Shown here in pieces: positions 26,492 to 36,374 of a stretch of 64,000 nucleotides of DNA. This stretch comes from Halomonas sp. TA22 (GTDB lineage Bacteria > Pseudomonadota > Gammaproteobacteria > Pseudomonadales > Halomonadaceae), in NCBI RefSeq assembly GCF_013009075.1, contig NZ_CP053108.1, forward strand, positions 2,108,001-2,172,000. Reading direction: 5' to 3'. Under the pieces are notes generated by a model, which made no database searches, was not told the origin of the DNA, and worked only from the letters and a program-made list of their open reading frames with translations. Numbering within the stretch: position 1 is the stretch's first letter; each line of letters opens with the position of its first letter. Made by a program: the position numbers and the translations under genes.

Positions 26492-27157
26492 ATGTCGCAA
26501 GAAAAGATCTATAGCGCCGCAGGTTTCGGCTCCCCAGTCCCGCGCGGGAGCCGACCGGCGATCATTGTGGTGGATTTTACCTATGGGTTCACCGACACGC
26601 AGTACCCGACTGCCACTAATATGCATGCTCAGATCACCGCGACGCGTATGCTGAGTGATGCGGCGCGTGCGAAGGGTTTTCCAGTGATCTATACCACCAT
26701 CTCTTATCATCCCGATGAGCTGGACAAACTGCCCTGGCTGAAAAAGGCTACCGGCATGGCCGCGCTAGTCGAGGGCATGCGTCTGGTCGAGGTGGATGCG
26801 TCCACCGGTATTCAGCCTGAAGATATGATCGTGACAAAAAAAGGCGCTTCGGCTTTTTTTGGAACCTCACTCGCCGCGTTGCTGACCGGAGCCAAGGTCG
26901 ATACATTGATCGTGACCGGCGCCACCACCTCGGGCTGCGTACGCGCTACCGTGGTCGACGCGGTCCAATCCGGCTTCAACGTTCTGGTGCCGCACGACTG
27001 CTGCGCCGATCGGGCCACGCCACCGCACGAGGCCAATCTCTACGACATGCATCAGAAATACGCCGACGTGACAGATGCCGATGATCTTCTCGCTTGGCTA
27101 CGTTCGCTCGTGGACCAATCCGCTCCAGTCGAGCACAGCGGAGAGACTTCGGCATGA
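26492..27157 (+). CDS. nicF: Maleamate amidohydrolase
   Basis: 221 residues from ATG 26492; an in-frame upstream extension lacks homology. Isochorismatase-like hydrolase with the Asp-Lys-Cys triad at Asp28 (VVDFTYGF), Lys117 in TKKGASAFF and Cys149 (TTSGCVRA). Similar to NicF, which converts maleamate to maleate and ammonia. It follows nicX by 61 bp. Its product would need a maleate isomerase, whose local gene is destroyed. Confidence 0.88.
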   Translation: MSQEKIYSAAGFGSPVPRGSRPAIIVVDFTYGFTDTQYPTATNMHAQITATRMLSDAARAKGFPVIYTTISYHPDELDKLPWLKKATGMAALVEGMRLVEVDASTGIQPEDMIVTKKGASAFFGTSLAALLTGAKVDTLIVTGATTSGCVRATVVDAVQSGFNVLVPHDCCADRATPPHEANLYDMHQKYADVTDADDLLAWLRSLVDQSAPVEHSGETSA

Positions 27158-27336
27158 GCCATTTTCCCAAATGGCCGCACGTTTGCGCGGTAACGGTGTT
27201 ATCCGATCTGCAGTGGTCCTCGAGCGACTGTACCAATGGAAATCCACTACCTGGTGGCGATATTGGGCTCAACCATCCTTGGTCCACTGATGATGCGTTT
27301 CGACCCAACTCTAGAGATCCTGTGCCACCTGGCTGA
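27154..27336 (+). pseudogene. Remnant of a further operon gene after nicF
   Basis: ATG at 27154 overlaps the nicF stop by 4 bp (ATGA), as expected for the next gene of the operon. It opens a 60-codon frame beginning MSHFPKWPHVCAV. The start vaguely resembles polysaccharide-deacetylase-like proteins (FPKWP-x-CAVTV), but similarity is lost after ~20 residues. The remaining bases up to 27498 hold no gene that I recognise. I interpret it as a truncated gene; the identity is uncertain. Confidence 0.35.
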
Positions 27337-27498
27337 CCGAGAAGCGGGTCGGCCGGTAGAATACTGGTGGCTGGTCGCGTGACCAGCGGCTATGTACACG
27401 CCAGCGTAGTTGATGCCATGCCTTATGGCTTCTATAAGATCTTATTATCAGAAAGCGCCTGACAGCCGACCATTTAACTTCTAACACAGAGTATTCAC

Positions 27499-28182
27499 GT
27501 GCCTACTACAGCCAAGAAAAAACGGCCAGGACGGCCAGCGGGGCAGACTCAACTTCGCGAACAGATCCTCGACGCAGCGGAGGTGCTGTTTGCCGAACAA
27601 GGTTATGCCGGTGCTTCCTTGCGTCATGTTGCACAAGCAGTCGACGCCACAACCGCACTAATTACTTATTATTTTAATTCTAAGGAAAACCTTTTTCGCG
27701 AAGTTTTCATGCGCAAGGGCTGCGAAGTTGCCGATGCACGAATGGAAGCTCTCAAGCTTCTTCAGGCATCTAGCCGCATCCCCACCGTCGATGAGCTAGT
27801 CAGAGCTTTTCTGTCTCCGTCGATTCAACTGAGGAAAACCAATCAAGGTCGTGCCTTTCTTCGTCTGCATTCTCGGTTGCACATGGAACCGGAACAATTT
27901 TCTTTCGAACTTCGACGTCAGGTCTACGACAAATCTACCCATGCTTATGCAAAAGCATTCCAACAAGCTTTGCCGGAATTAGATGAAATCATTGTTATGA
28001 AGAGAATGTCTTTTATTATCGGAGCGTATCTCTATGCGTTTTCTGATACGAATCGAATGGATGAGTTGATCCCCAATATCAGCAAATCCAAGAGTATCGA
28101 TATCGAATTAAATGAAATAGTCCAATTTGCAACAGCAGGTATGCTTGGGGCAACCCGCTTAGGCTCTGAAGGGGATGAGTAG
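27499..28182 (+). CDS. TetR family regulator
   Basis: 227 residues. The N-terminal basic stretch AKKKRPGRPAG is followed by a TetR helix-turn-helix (LREQILDAAEVLFAEQGYAGASLRHVAQAVDATTALITYYFNSKE, shown here only as the family block). GTG start with a weak ribosome binding site. Base composition is clearly more AT-rich than the nic genes. It is the only regulator near the nic operon and importer; NicS, which controls nicotinate genes in P. putida, is also TetR-type, so control of the shared 30-bp element is plausible. Confidence 0.82.
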   Translation: MPTTAKKKRPGRPAGQTQLREQILDAAEVLFAEQGYAGASLRHVAQAVDATTALITYYFNSKENLFREVFMRKGCEVADARMEALKLLQASSRIPTVDELVRAFLSPSIQLRKTNQGRAFLRLHSRLHMEPEQFSFELRRQVYDKSTHAYAKAFQQALPELDEIIVMKRMSFIIGAYLYAFSDTNRMDELIPNISKSKSIDIELNEIVQFATAGMLGATRLGSEGDE

Positions 28183-28201
28183 AGTTAACCTTAATTGCAT
28201 A

Positions 28202-28234
28202 TGTAACGAGGCATACCATCCATGCTTCGTTATA
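28202..28234. terminator. Hairpin between convergent TetR and MFS units
   Basis: TAACGAGGCAT (28204-28214) pairs with ATGCTTCGTTA (28222-28232) with one G-T pair and a 7-nt loop. It lies between convergent transcription units, 20 bp after the TetR stop. There is no T-run, so it may act as a weak bidirectional terminator. Confidence 0.45.
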
Positions 28235-28307
28235 GCCGACAATGGCCCGGCAATGAAAAAGCGTGAAGAAGCCAAGCCCAAGCGAGCCTCACGGGTGGCA
28301 ACAGCAC

Positions 28308-28433
28308 TCAACACAGCCGCATGCCCAGCAGCAACATGCCGGCATCCGCCATCTGCCACCCCCACCACGCCAGCGCCAATGCACCGGCAGTGAGCGTGGC
28401 GGCGGCCAGCCGAACGAGACGCGCCTGGCTCAT
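28308..28433 (-). CDS. Small membrane peptide coupled to the MFS gene
   Basis: 41 codons whose ATG overlaps the stop of the MFS gene by 4 bp (ATGA). The peptide starts MSQARLVRLAAATLTAGALA and continues into a hydrophobic stretch with WWGW and a MLLLGM segment, consistent with one transmembrane helix. Small partner peptides placed directly after OFA-type MFS genes are known (annotated as MFS transporter small subunit). The match rests on position, size and hydrophobicity, not on detailed homology. Confidence 0.5.
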   Translation of the reverse strand: MSQARLVRLAAATLTAGALALAWWGWQMADAGMLLLGMRLC

Positions 28434-29638
28434 GCCTGCACCTCAGTGGGCGTGGGGCGCGTGACCGGCGTTTCGCGGATGTACCAGTGCAACGCGGCGG
28501 CCACCAGCGAGAGCAGGATGGCGATCTTCCACACCACATCGTAGTTGCCGGTCAGGTCGTAGAGCCAGCCGCCCATCCACACCCCCATGAACGAGCCGAG
28601 CTGGTGGAACAGGAACACGATGCCGCCCAGCATCGACAGGTGACGCACGCCGAATACCACCGCCACAATGCCGTTGGTGAGCGGCACGGTGGAGAGCCAC
28701 AGCAGCCCCATGGCGATGCCGAACATATAGGCACTGGTCGGGCTCAGCGGTACCACGAGAAAGGCGGTGATCACCACCCCGCGGATCAGATAGAGCCAGC
28801 TCAACAAGCGCGGCTTGGAGTAGAGCCCGCCTAACCAGCCCGCGGTGTAGGTGCCGAAGATGTTGAACAGCCCCACCAGCGCCAGCACGGTGCTGCCCAC
28901 TTGAAGGGCAAGGCCATTGTCGACGAGATAGCCCGGCAGGTGCACGCCGATGAACACCACCTGGAAACCGCACACGAAGAACCCCAGGCAGAGCAGCCAG
29001 AAGCCGCGGTGGCCGGCGGCCTCGTTCAACGCCGCCGAAAGTGAAAGGTCGCTACCCAAGCGCGGCGAGGGACGGTCGCGCAGCAGCATGCCAAGCGGCA
29101 AAATCAAGGCAGCAAGCGCCCCCATCGCCAGCAGTGCGCCCGCCCACCCAAGCCACCCCATCAGGCCCAGGGTGCCAGGCAGCATGGCAAATTGGCCAAA
29201 GGAGCCCGCGGCACTGACGATGCCCATCGCCAGGCTGCGTTTCTCGGGAGTCACGGCGCGCCCCACGGCGCCAAGGATCACCGAAAAGGTGGTGCCCGAG
29301 AGCCCCAGGCCGATCAGCAACCCTGCGCTCAGTGACATGCCCAGCGCCGTTTCCGAAAGTCCCATGAAGCAGAGTCCCAGGGCGTAGAGCAGCCCGCCGA
29401 CCACCACCACCCGAGCCGCCCCCAGGCGGTCGGCGAGTGCCCCGGTAAACGGCTGGGCAAGCCCCCAGATCAGGTTCTGCAGAGCCAGAGCGAAGGCGAA
29501 CACCCCGCGCCCCCAGCCAAGCTCGCTGCTCATGGGCTCCATGAACAGCCCGAACCCGTGCCGTAGCCCCATGGCCAGCGAGATGACGAGGCTGCCGACG
29601 ATGACCAGCAGCAGCGAGTGGCGACGAAGGGCGTCCAT
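28430..29638 (-). CDS. MFS transporter, oxalate/formate antiporter (OFA/MCT) type
   Basis: 402 residues with 12 predicted membrane helices. The start MDALRRHSLLLVIVGSLVISLAMG and the early motif GLRHGFGLFMEPMSSELGWGRGVFAFALA are typical of OFA/monocarboxylate MFS proteins. The helix 2-3 motif reads GALADRLGAARV. It likely moves a monocarboxylate or a similar anion. The unit is divergent from the second MFS gene and ends in the coupled small peptide. Confidence 0.85.
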   Translation of the reverse strand: MDALRRHSLLLVIVGSLVISLAMGLRHGFGLFMEPMSSELGWGRGVFAFALALQNLIWGLAQPFTGALADRLGAARVVVVGGLLYALGLCFMGLSETALGMSLSAGLLIGLGLSGTTFSVILGAVGRAVTPEKRSLAMGIVSAAGSFGQFAMLPGTLGLMGWLGWAGALLAMGALAALILPLGMLLRDRPSPRLGSDLSLSAALNEAAGHRGFWLLCLGFFVCGFQVVFIGVHLPGYLVDNGLALQVGSTVLALVGLFNIFGTYTAGWLGGLYSKPRLLSWLYLIRGVVITAFLVVPLSPTSAYMFGIAMGLLWLSTVPLTNGIVAVVFGVRHLSMLGGIVFLFHQLGSFMGVWMGGWLYDLTGNYDVVWKIAILLSLVAAALHWYIRETPVTRPTPTEVQA

Positions 29639-29713
29639 GAAGGGGGGACCTATGGGTAGAGGAGTCGATCAATGTCGCATGCTGCGTGGCAATTGCCTAT
29701 CCCCCGCAACGCC

Positions 29714-29735
29714 TGCCGGCCGCTAAAGGCCGGCA
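29714..29735. other. Strong GC hairpin between divergent MFS genes
   Basis: TGCCGGCC (29714-29721) and GGCCGGCA (29728-29735) form a perfect 8-bp stem around GCTAAA. The 3' side on the plus strand has AAGGTTCTTTATACTTT, only weakly T-rich. It could sit in the leader of the plus-strand MFS gene or be an intergenic repeat. Function is not clear. Confidence 0.4.
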
Positions 29736-29819
29736 AGGTTCTTTATACTTTCGTCGCAGCCTGCGATCATGCGCATTCGACAAGCGGCCGAACGTTCAGG
29801 CCGCGCCAGGAGAGCCAGC

Positions 29820-31043
29820 ATGCAGGTCACCCAACACCCCCCTCGCGGCGCCGTTGCCCGCCACCCTCGCCTGGCCGAGTTCGCCCTGGCGCTGGGCGGC
29901 TTCGGCATCGGTACCAGCGAATTCGTCATCATGGGGCTGATGAACCGTGTCGCCACCGACCTTGCCGTCAGCGTGCCCCAGGTCGGCTACGCGATCAGCA
30001 GCTACGCGCTGGGCGTGGTGGTCGGCGCACCGCTGATCTCAGCGCTGGCCGCCCGAGTGCCCAAGCGCCTGCTGTTGATCGTGCTGATGCTGGTATTTGC
30101 CGTGGGCAACATCGCCAGTGCCATGGCGCCCGGCTTCTGGTCCTTCGTCGGCCTGCGCTTTCTGGCCGGTCTGCCGCATGGCGCCTACTTCGGCGTCGCC
30201 GCACTTGCCGCCGCCGGGGCGGTGCCCATCACCGAACGTGCCCGGGCGGTGGCCAGGGTGATGATGGGCCTCACCGTGGCGATCTTGATCGGCGCGCCGC
30301 TGGGTACCTGGGCCGGCAACCTGCTGGGCTGGCAGGTCGCCTTCGGCGGGGTGGGCGGTATCGCCCTGGTCACCGCGCTGCTGATCCGGCTATGGGTGCC
30401 GATCCAGCCGTTCGACCCGCTGGCGAGCCCCTTGCGGGAGCTGTCGGCGCTGGTCAAGCAGCGCGTGCTGATCACCGCGGCGATCGCCTGCGTCGGTTGC
30501 GGTGGCATGTTCGCGATCTTCAGCTACGTGATGCCGACCCTGACCCAGCAGGCCGGCATGAGCGAGGCGCTGGGTCCGCTGGTACTGGTGATCTTCGGTA
30601 TCGGCTCGATCATCGGCAACCTGGCCGGGGCGCGGCTGGCCGACAGGAACCTGATGCGCGCGATCCCGACGATTCTGCTGTGGTGCGTGGTCATTCAGGG
30701 CGCGTTCTACTTCGCCGCCAACAACGTCTGGTCGGGACTGCTGTTCGTCGGTCTGGTGGGCACCAGCATGGCCCTGGCGCCCTCCCTGCAGACCCGGCTG
30801 ATGGATGTCGCGGAAGACGCCCAGACCATGGCCGCCTCGCTCAATCATGCCGCCTTCAACGGTGCCAATGCGCTGGGTGCCTGGCTTGCGGGTCTTGCCG
30901 TTCAGTTCGGCTTCGTGTGGTCGACGACCGGGCTGGTGGGAGCCGCACTTGGGGTGTGCGGCCTGGTGATCTTCGCCGCGGGACGCTGGCTTGAGCGCCG
31001 CGACGAGGCGCGCACGCACGCCACCTGCTCCCAGCAAGGCTGA
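29820..31043 (+). CDS. MFS transporter, DHA1 (AraJ/YdhP-like) exporter
   Basis: 407 residues from ATG 29820, chosen for the CAGGAGAG ribosome binding site; an in-frame ATG at 29769 adds basic residues without homology. Twelve helices; first helix ALALGGFGIGTSEFVIMGLM is the DHA1 AraJ-type signature, and helix 4 has GLRFLAGLPHGAYFGVAAL. Related proteins export sugars or drugs. No regulator is adjacent. It lies directly upstream of gmk but with its own promoter spacing. Confidence 0.85.
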   Translation: MQVTQHPPRGAVARHPRLAEFALALGGFGIGTSEFVIMGLMNRVATDLAVSVPQVGYAISSYALGVVVGAPLISALAARVPKRLLLIVLMLVFAVGNIASAMAPGFWSFVGLRFLAGLPHGAYFGVAALAAAGAVPITERARAVARVMMGLTVAILIGAPLGTWAGNLLGWQVAFGGVGGIALVTALLIRLWVPIQPFDPLASPLRELSALVKQRVLITAAIACVGCGGMFAIFSYVMPTLTQQAGMSEALGPLVLVIFGIGSIIGNLAGARLADRNLMRAIPTILLWCVVIQGAFYFAANNVWSGLLFVGLVGTSMALAPSLQTRLMDVAEDAQTMAASLNHAAFNGANALGAWLAGLAVQFGFVWSTTGLVGAALGVCGLVIFAAGRWLERRDEARTHATCSQQG

Positions 31044-31067
31044 ACGACGCTCGGCAACGTCGCATGA

Positions 31068-31805
<738 letters not shown>

Positions 31806-31890
31806 ACTCTTCTGTCCCCTGCAGCATCGAACTGGCCACCAAGGCCCGTTCTTCGCCATTTCGCTCCATCTCATATTCAGGTATTCGCTC

Positions 31891-32142
31891 ATGGCACGAG
31901 TTACCGTCGAAGATTGTCTTGAAAACGTCGAGAATCGTTTCAAGCTGGTGATGATCTCCACCCAGCGTGCCCGTCAGCTGGCTCGCGGCTCCCGCGACGC
32001 TCAACTGCCTTGGGAAAACGATAAGCCCACCGTCATGGCGCTGCGCGAAATCGCCGCCGGCAAGGTCGACGAGAGCGTCCTCGACGAGCCGATCGAAGCA
32101 CCGGTGCGCATTCGTCGCGAGCCCGAGATGAGCGACGAGTAA
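31891..32142 (+). CDS. rpoZ: RNA polymerase omega subunit
   Basis: 83 residues beginning [20 protein letters not shown] with the conserved RARQLARGS segment and the [13 protein letters not shown] motif. Omega binds the beta-prime subunit, aids assembly and forms part of a ppGpp site. It stands between gmk and spoT in the expected order, 85 bp after gmk. Confidence 0.97.
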   Translation: MARVTVEDCLENVENRFKLVMISTQRARQLARGSRDAQLPWENDKPTVMALREIAAGKVDESVLDEPIEAPVRIRREPEMSDE

Positions 32143-32210
32143 CACCGCTGCAGGTGCTAGGCGTGATCTCACATCGCTCTCGTTCGTCGTAATGGGTATA
32201 GGCGCACTAC

Positions 32211-34340
32211 ATGTTCACCATTGATGACCTGGCCGACCGCCTCGGTGGCTATCTTCCCGCGGATGAGATCCAGCAGGTCAAGCGCGCCTTCTACTACGCC
32301 GAACAGGCCCACGACGGCCAGCGCCGTCGCTCGGGCGAACCCTATGTGACCCACCCGCTGGCGGTGGCCAATATCCTCGCCAACATGCACATGGACCATC
32401 AGAGCCTGATGGCCGCCATGCTGCACGACGTGATCGAGGATACCGGCGTCTCCAAGGAGGCGCTGACCGCGCAGTTCGGCGACGCCGTGGCGGAGCTGGT
32501 CGATGGGGTCTCCAAGCTGACCCAGATCACCTTCGAGGACAAGGCGGTCGCCCAGGCCGAGAACTTCCAGAAGATGGTGCTGGCGATGTCCCGCGACATC
32601 CGCGTGATCATCGTCAAGCTCGCCGACCGCCTGCACAACATGCGCACCTTGGGTGCGCTGCGCCCGGAGAAGAAACGCCGCATCGCCCGCGAGACGTTGG
32701 AGATCTACGCGCGTATCGCCAGCCGCCTGGGCATCAACACCATCCGTATCGAGCTCGAGGACCTCTCCTTCCAGGCGATTCACCCGATGCGCGCCGAGCG
32801 CATCAAGCACGCCGTCTCCAAGGCGCGGGGCCACCGCCGCTCGACGATCCGCCAGCTGCAGAGCAGCCTGCAGCGGTGTCTGGATGACGACGGCCTGCCG
32901 GGCACGGTGATCGGCCGCCAGAAGCACTTACTGTCGATCTATCGCAAGATGCGCGACCAGCGCAAGCCCTTCGCCGAGATCATGGACGTGTTCGGCTTTC
33001 GCATCATCACCGACGACGTCGACAGCTGCTATCGCATCCTCGGCGCGGTGCACAATCTCTACAAGCCGGTGCCGGGGCGCTTCAAGGATTATATCGCCAT
33101 CCCCAAGGCCAACGGCTACCAGAGTCTGCATACCACGCTGTTCGGCACCGGCGGCATGCCTATCGAGGTGCAGATCCGCACCCGCGAGATGGAGGCGATG
33201 GCCAACAACGGTATCGCTGCCCACTGGCTCTACAAGGCGGGCCAGACGGCACGGCCGATCGCCGCGGGCAGCCACGCCCGGGCACGGGAGTGGGTACGCG
33301 GCCTGCTCGAGATGCAGCGCCATGCCGGCAATCCGCTGGAGTTCATCGAGCACGTCAAGAACGACCTGTTCCCCGACGATATCTACGTATTCACTCCCAA
33401 GGGCGACATCATGGAGTTGCCCCAGGGCGCCACGGCGATCGATTTCGCCTACAGCGTGCATACCGATATCGGCAACAACTGCATCGCGTGCCGTATCGAC
33501 CGCCACCTGGCACCGCTCTCCAGCCGCCTGGAGAGCGGTCAGACGCTGGAGATCATCACCGCGCCAGGGGCGCGTCCCAGTACCACCTGGCTGTCGTTCG
33601 TGATCACCGCCAAAGCACGCTCGGCGATACGCCACGCACTCAAGAACCAGAAACACACCGAATCGGTCCAGCTCGGCCGCCGCCTGCTCAACAAGGCGCT
33701 GGCCGATTTCGACACCAGCCTCGAGGAGCTGCCCAAGGGCCATCTCGACAAGCTGCTCGAGGAGCTCTCGCTCAAGAGCGACGAGGCGCTGCTGGAGTCG
33801 ATCGGCCTTGGCACCCGCATGGCCTATGCCATCGCCCGCCGCTTGTTCGACTCCCTGCCGGGGGAGGAGAGCGTCAGCCTGCGCCGCAACACCGACCAGA
33901 CGGGGCCGATCGTCATCAACGGCGTCGAAGGCATGGTGGTCAACTTCGCACGCTGCTGCCACCCGCTACCCGGCGATCCGGTGATCGGCCACCTCTCCTT
34001 CGGCAAGGGCATCGTGGTACACCGCATGGAGTGCGGCAACCTCGATGAGCTCAAGGAGGATCCCGAGAAGCTGTTTGCGCTGGAGTGGTCCGATACTCCC
34101 GACGACGACTTCCCGGTAGCGCTGCGCATCCATATGGAGAGCCGCCGCGGCCTGGTCGCCGAGCTTGCAAGCCTGGTCACCGATGCCGATGCCAACATCG
34201 AGCGCATCGGCATCGAGGAGCGCGATGCACGGCTGTCGATCATCAACCTGACGCTTGCCGTGCGCGATCGTGTCCACCTGGCGCGCATCATCAAGCGTAT
34301 CCGCAACCTGCCCCATGTCGGCAAGATCACCCGCGTTTGA
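32211..34340 (+). CDS. spoT: Bifunctional (p)ppGpp synthetase/hydrolase SpoT
   Basis: 709 residues. The hydrolase HD domain is intact (HDVIEDT with His72-Asp73). The RelA/SpoT synthetase domain ([18 protein letters not shown]) follows at about 275-330, a TGS domain at about 385-450 ([29 protein letters not shown] region) and a C-terminal ACT domain. It makes and degrades the stringent-response alarmone. The start ATG lies 68 bp after rpoZ with a weak ribosome binding site. Order gmk-rpoZ-spoT-ridA is conserved. Confidence 0.97.
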   Translation: MFTIDDLADRLGGYLPADEIQQVKRAFYYAEQAHDGQRRRSGEPYVTHPLAVANILANMHMDHQSLMAAMLHDVIEDTGVSKEALTAQFGDAVAELVDGVSKLTQITFEDKAVAQAENFQKMVLAMSRDIRVIIVKLADRLHNMRTLGALRPEKKRRIARETLEIYARIASRLGINTIRIELEDLSFQAIHPMRAERIKHAVSKARGHRRSTIRQLQSSLQRCLDDDGLPGTVIGRQKHLLSIYRKMRDQRKPFAEIMDVFGFRIITDDVDSCYRILGAVHNLYKPVPGRFKDYIAIPKANGYQSLHTTLFGTGGMPIEVQIRTREMEAMANNGIAAHWLYKAGQTARPIAAGSHARAREWVRGLLEMQRHAGNPLEFIEHVKNDLFPDDIYVFTPKGDIMELPQGATAIDFAYSVHTDIGNNCIACRIDRHLAPLSSRLESGQTLEIITAPGARPSTTWLSFVITAKARSAIRHALKNQKHTESVQLGRRLLNKALADFDTSLEELPKGHLDKLLEELSLKSDEALLESIGLGTRMAYAIARRLFDSLPGEESVSLRRNTDQTGPIVINGVEGMVVNFARCCHPLPGDPVIGHLSFGKGIVVHRMECGNLDELKEDPEKLFALEWSDTPDDDFPVALRIHMESRRGLVAELASLVTDADANIERIGIEERDARLSIINLTLAVRDRVHLARIIKRIRNLPHVGKITRV

Positions 34341-34413
34341 ACTGATCGCCGCACCCGTCGAAGTAACGAAGACGAGCGTGACTGGCGTTACTGATCACAT
34401 TCTGGAGATACCC

Positions 34414-34803
34414 ATGAGCAACAAGGCAGTGATCAATACCGATAAAGCCCCTGGCGCCATCGGCCCCTACTCACAAGCCATCAAGGCCGGCAATACCGTC
34501 TACCTGTCGGGACAGATTCCGCTGGACCCGAAGACCATGGAGCTCGTCTCCTACGACTTCGAGACCCAGGCACGTCAGGTGTTCACCAACCTCAAGGCGG
34601 TGTGCGAGGAGGCCTCGGGCTCGCTTCAGGATATCGTCAAGATCAACCTCTACCTGGTCGATCTCGAGCACTTCCCGGTGGTCAATCAGGTGATGGAGGA
34701 GTTCTTCACCGCCCCTTATCCCGCGCGTGCCGCGGTCGGCGTCAAGGCGCTACCCAAGGGCAGCCAGGTCGAAGCCGAAGCCGTGATGGTGCTTGGCGAC
34801 TGA
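34414..34803 (+). CDS. ridA: 2-iminobutanoate/2-iminopropanoate deaminase (RidA)
   Basis: 129 residues from ATG 34414 (TGGAGATACCC upstream). Motifs [22 protein letters not shown], the conserved catalytic-site arginine in YPARAAVGV and the C-terminal VEAEAVMV identify RidA/YjgF. It hydrolyses reactive enamine/imine intermediates from PLP enzymes. Its position after spoT is usual in gammaproteobacteria. Confidence 0.96.
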   Translation: MSNKAVINTDKAPGAIGPYSQAIKAGNTVYLSGQIPLDPKTMELVSYDFETQARQVFTNLKAVCEEASGSLQDIVKINLYLVDLEHFPVVNQVMEEFFTAPYPARAAVGVKALPKGSQVEAEAVMVLGD

Positions 34804-34816
34804 GCTCGGTGACTGC

Positions 34817-34830
34817 ACTCGGCAGCGAGT
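34817..34830 (+). terminator. Possible terminator after ridA
   Basis: ACTCG-GCAG-CGAGT forms a 5-bp stem with 4-nt loop, followed by CAACCGTTTTCC. The stem is short, so it is only a candidate end for the gmk-ridA unit. Confidence 0.35.
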
Positions 34831-34902
34831 CAACCGTTTTCCTGCTAATTTTTCTGTCCTACACTATTTGATAGGAATGATTAATTAGCAGGGAAGAATA
34901 CA

Positions 34903-35418
34903 ATGGCAATACTCAAGCAAGGCCGCCTGGCAGCCCTTCTCCTGTCGGGCACCATCATTTGCTCGACTCCCACATTGGCACATGCCGACCTCTACTTTGC
35001 CGCCGGGGCGACCAGCGAGAACACCGTTGTCGTCAGCATCGAGATCGATCGTGACTACAGCCTGCAGCACTGGCATCCGCAGCTCAGCCTGCGGCTGGCG
35101 ACGGGTGTGCTACTGCTGCCGGGGGATGAGGGCGATGACAACGCTGCCTGGCGCCTGACACCGGCCTTTCGCTATACCTTCGCCGGGGAGCGCGGGGTCT
35201 TCGCCGAGGCAGGAATTGGCGCTGGGGTGTTTCTCAATACCCATCTCGAAGGCCAAGAGCTCTCGACCGCCTTTCAGTTCGAGGATCGCCTGGCGATCGG
35301 CATACCCTTCGCCGGTGGCGAGCTGGGGGCCAGCCTGATGCACTACTCAAACGCCGGCATCAAGCGGCCCAACGACGGCTTCGAGACGCTCATGCTGAGC
35401 TATCGTACCGCGTTCTGA
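34903..35418 (+). CDS. pagL: Lipid A 3-O-deacylase, PagL type
   Basis: 171 residues with a signal peptide ending near AHA-D (residue 28) and an outer-membrane beta-barrel pattern ending in the terminal phenylalanine. The catalytic residues are visible as His147 and Ser149 in MHYSNAGIKRPNDG and Glu161 in GFETLML. PagL removes the 3-O-acyl chain of lipid A in the outer membrane and alters envelope properties. It is a single gene convergent with the epimerase-like gene. Confidence 0.88.
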   Translation: MAILKQGRLAALLLSGTIICSTPTLAHADLYFAAGATSENTVVVSIEIDRDYSLQHWHPQLSLRLATGVLLLPGDEGDDNAAWRLTPAFRYTFAGERGVFAEAGIGAGVFLNTHLEGQELSTAFQFEDRLAIGIPFAGGELGASLMHYSNAGIKRPNDGFETLMLSYRTAF

Positions 35419-36294
35419 TCACGCCCTCTGGGGCTCGAGGAAGCCACCCTCCTCGAGCACGTGGGCGTAACCCTCGCGATAGGTGGGGTAGCGAAAGCGG
35501 TATCCCGTCTTGCACAGGCGAGTATTGTTACAACGCTTGCTGGAACGGCGACGCAGCGGTGACTGGATCGTCTCGGTGGCCTCCACCTTGAGCTTGCCGG
35601 CCAGCCAGTTCATCACCTCATGCAAAGGGGCCGATTCGCAATCGGAGGCAAGATAGATATCGTCAATCGACTCGCCCTTGAGGGTCAGCTCGATTAGATG
35701 CGCCAGCACGCCGGCACAGTCGTCTCGATGGATGCGGTTGGAGTACATCGGCGGCGTGGCGGCCGCCACGCGACCCTCGCTGACCTGGCGGATCAGGCGA
35801 TCGCGCCCCGGCCCGTAGATCCCCGAAAAGCGCACCGAGGTACCGGGAAGGGCATGATCGATCAGCGCCTGCTCGGCCTCGCGCATCAGCCCGCCGGAGA
35901 ATCCCGCCGGCTCCGTCGGACTGGTCTCGTCGACGATTTCGCCCTCGCGCTGGGCGTAGACGCTGGTAGAGGAGACGAAGAAGATACGCTTCGGTGCCTT
36001 GCGCCGTTCGCCATATTCGCCAAGCACGGCGCACAGGCCATCCAGGTAGGCGGCACGATAGGCGCCCTCATCGAAATGGTCGGCGCTGATCACGTAGACG
36101 ACGATATCGGCATCGGGCAGTTCGGCAGTGGCGCCCTCCTCGTTGATGTCCAGCGCAAGCCCCTGGATGCCCGACCCCTTGAGGCTTTCGACATTGCGTC
36201 GCACGCCTATTACGCGGTATCCGGCATCGATCAGGCGCGCTCCCAGCGCCATTCCAATGTCGCCACAACCAATTATCAGTGTAGTTTTCTTCAC
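35419..36294 (-). CDS. NAD-dependent epimerase/dehydratase family protein (YeeZ-like)
   Basis: 291 residues from a GTG at 36294 that directly precedes the Rossmann motif LIIGCGDIGMALGARLIDAGY. An upstream in-frame start at 36363 would overlap the oxyR leader and is less likely. Extended SDR family; the sequence has FVSSTSVYAQREGEIVDE and a later YGPGRDRL. Close relatives are uncharacterised (YeeZ). It is divergent from oxyR with ~80 bp between starts, a position in which OxyR control is possible. Confidence 0.8.
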   Translation of the reverse strand: MKKTTLIIGCGDIGMALGARLIDAGYRVIGVRRNVESLKGSGIQGLALDINEEGATAELPDADIVVYVISADHFDEGAYRAAYLDGLCAVLGEYGERRKAPKRIFFVSSTSVYAQREGEIVDETSPTEPAGFSGGLMREAEQALIDHALPGTSVRFSGIYGPGRDRLIRQVSEGRVAAATPPMYSNRIHRDDCAGVLAHLIELTLKGESIDDIYLASDCESAPLHEVMNWLAGKLKVEATETIQSPLRRRSSKRCNNTRLCKTGYRFRYPTYREGYAHVLEEGGFLEPQRA

Positions 36295-36374
36295 CTTTCT
36301 CTCGCCCCTTGATAAAAAGTCCCTATTGGAAAACACATGTCCATCTGCTCGAGAGGATGCCAACTGGCACCACC

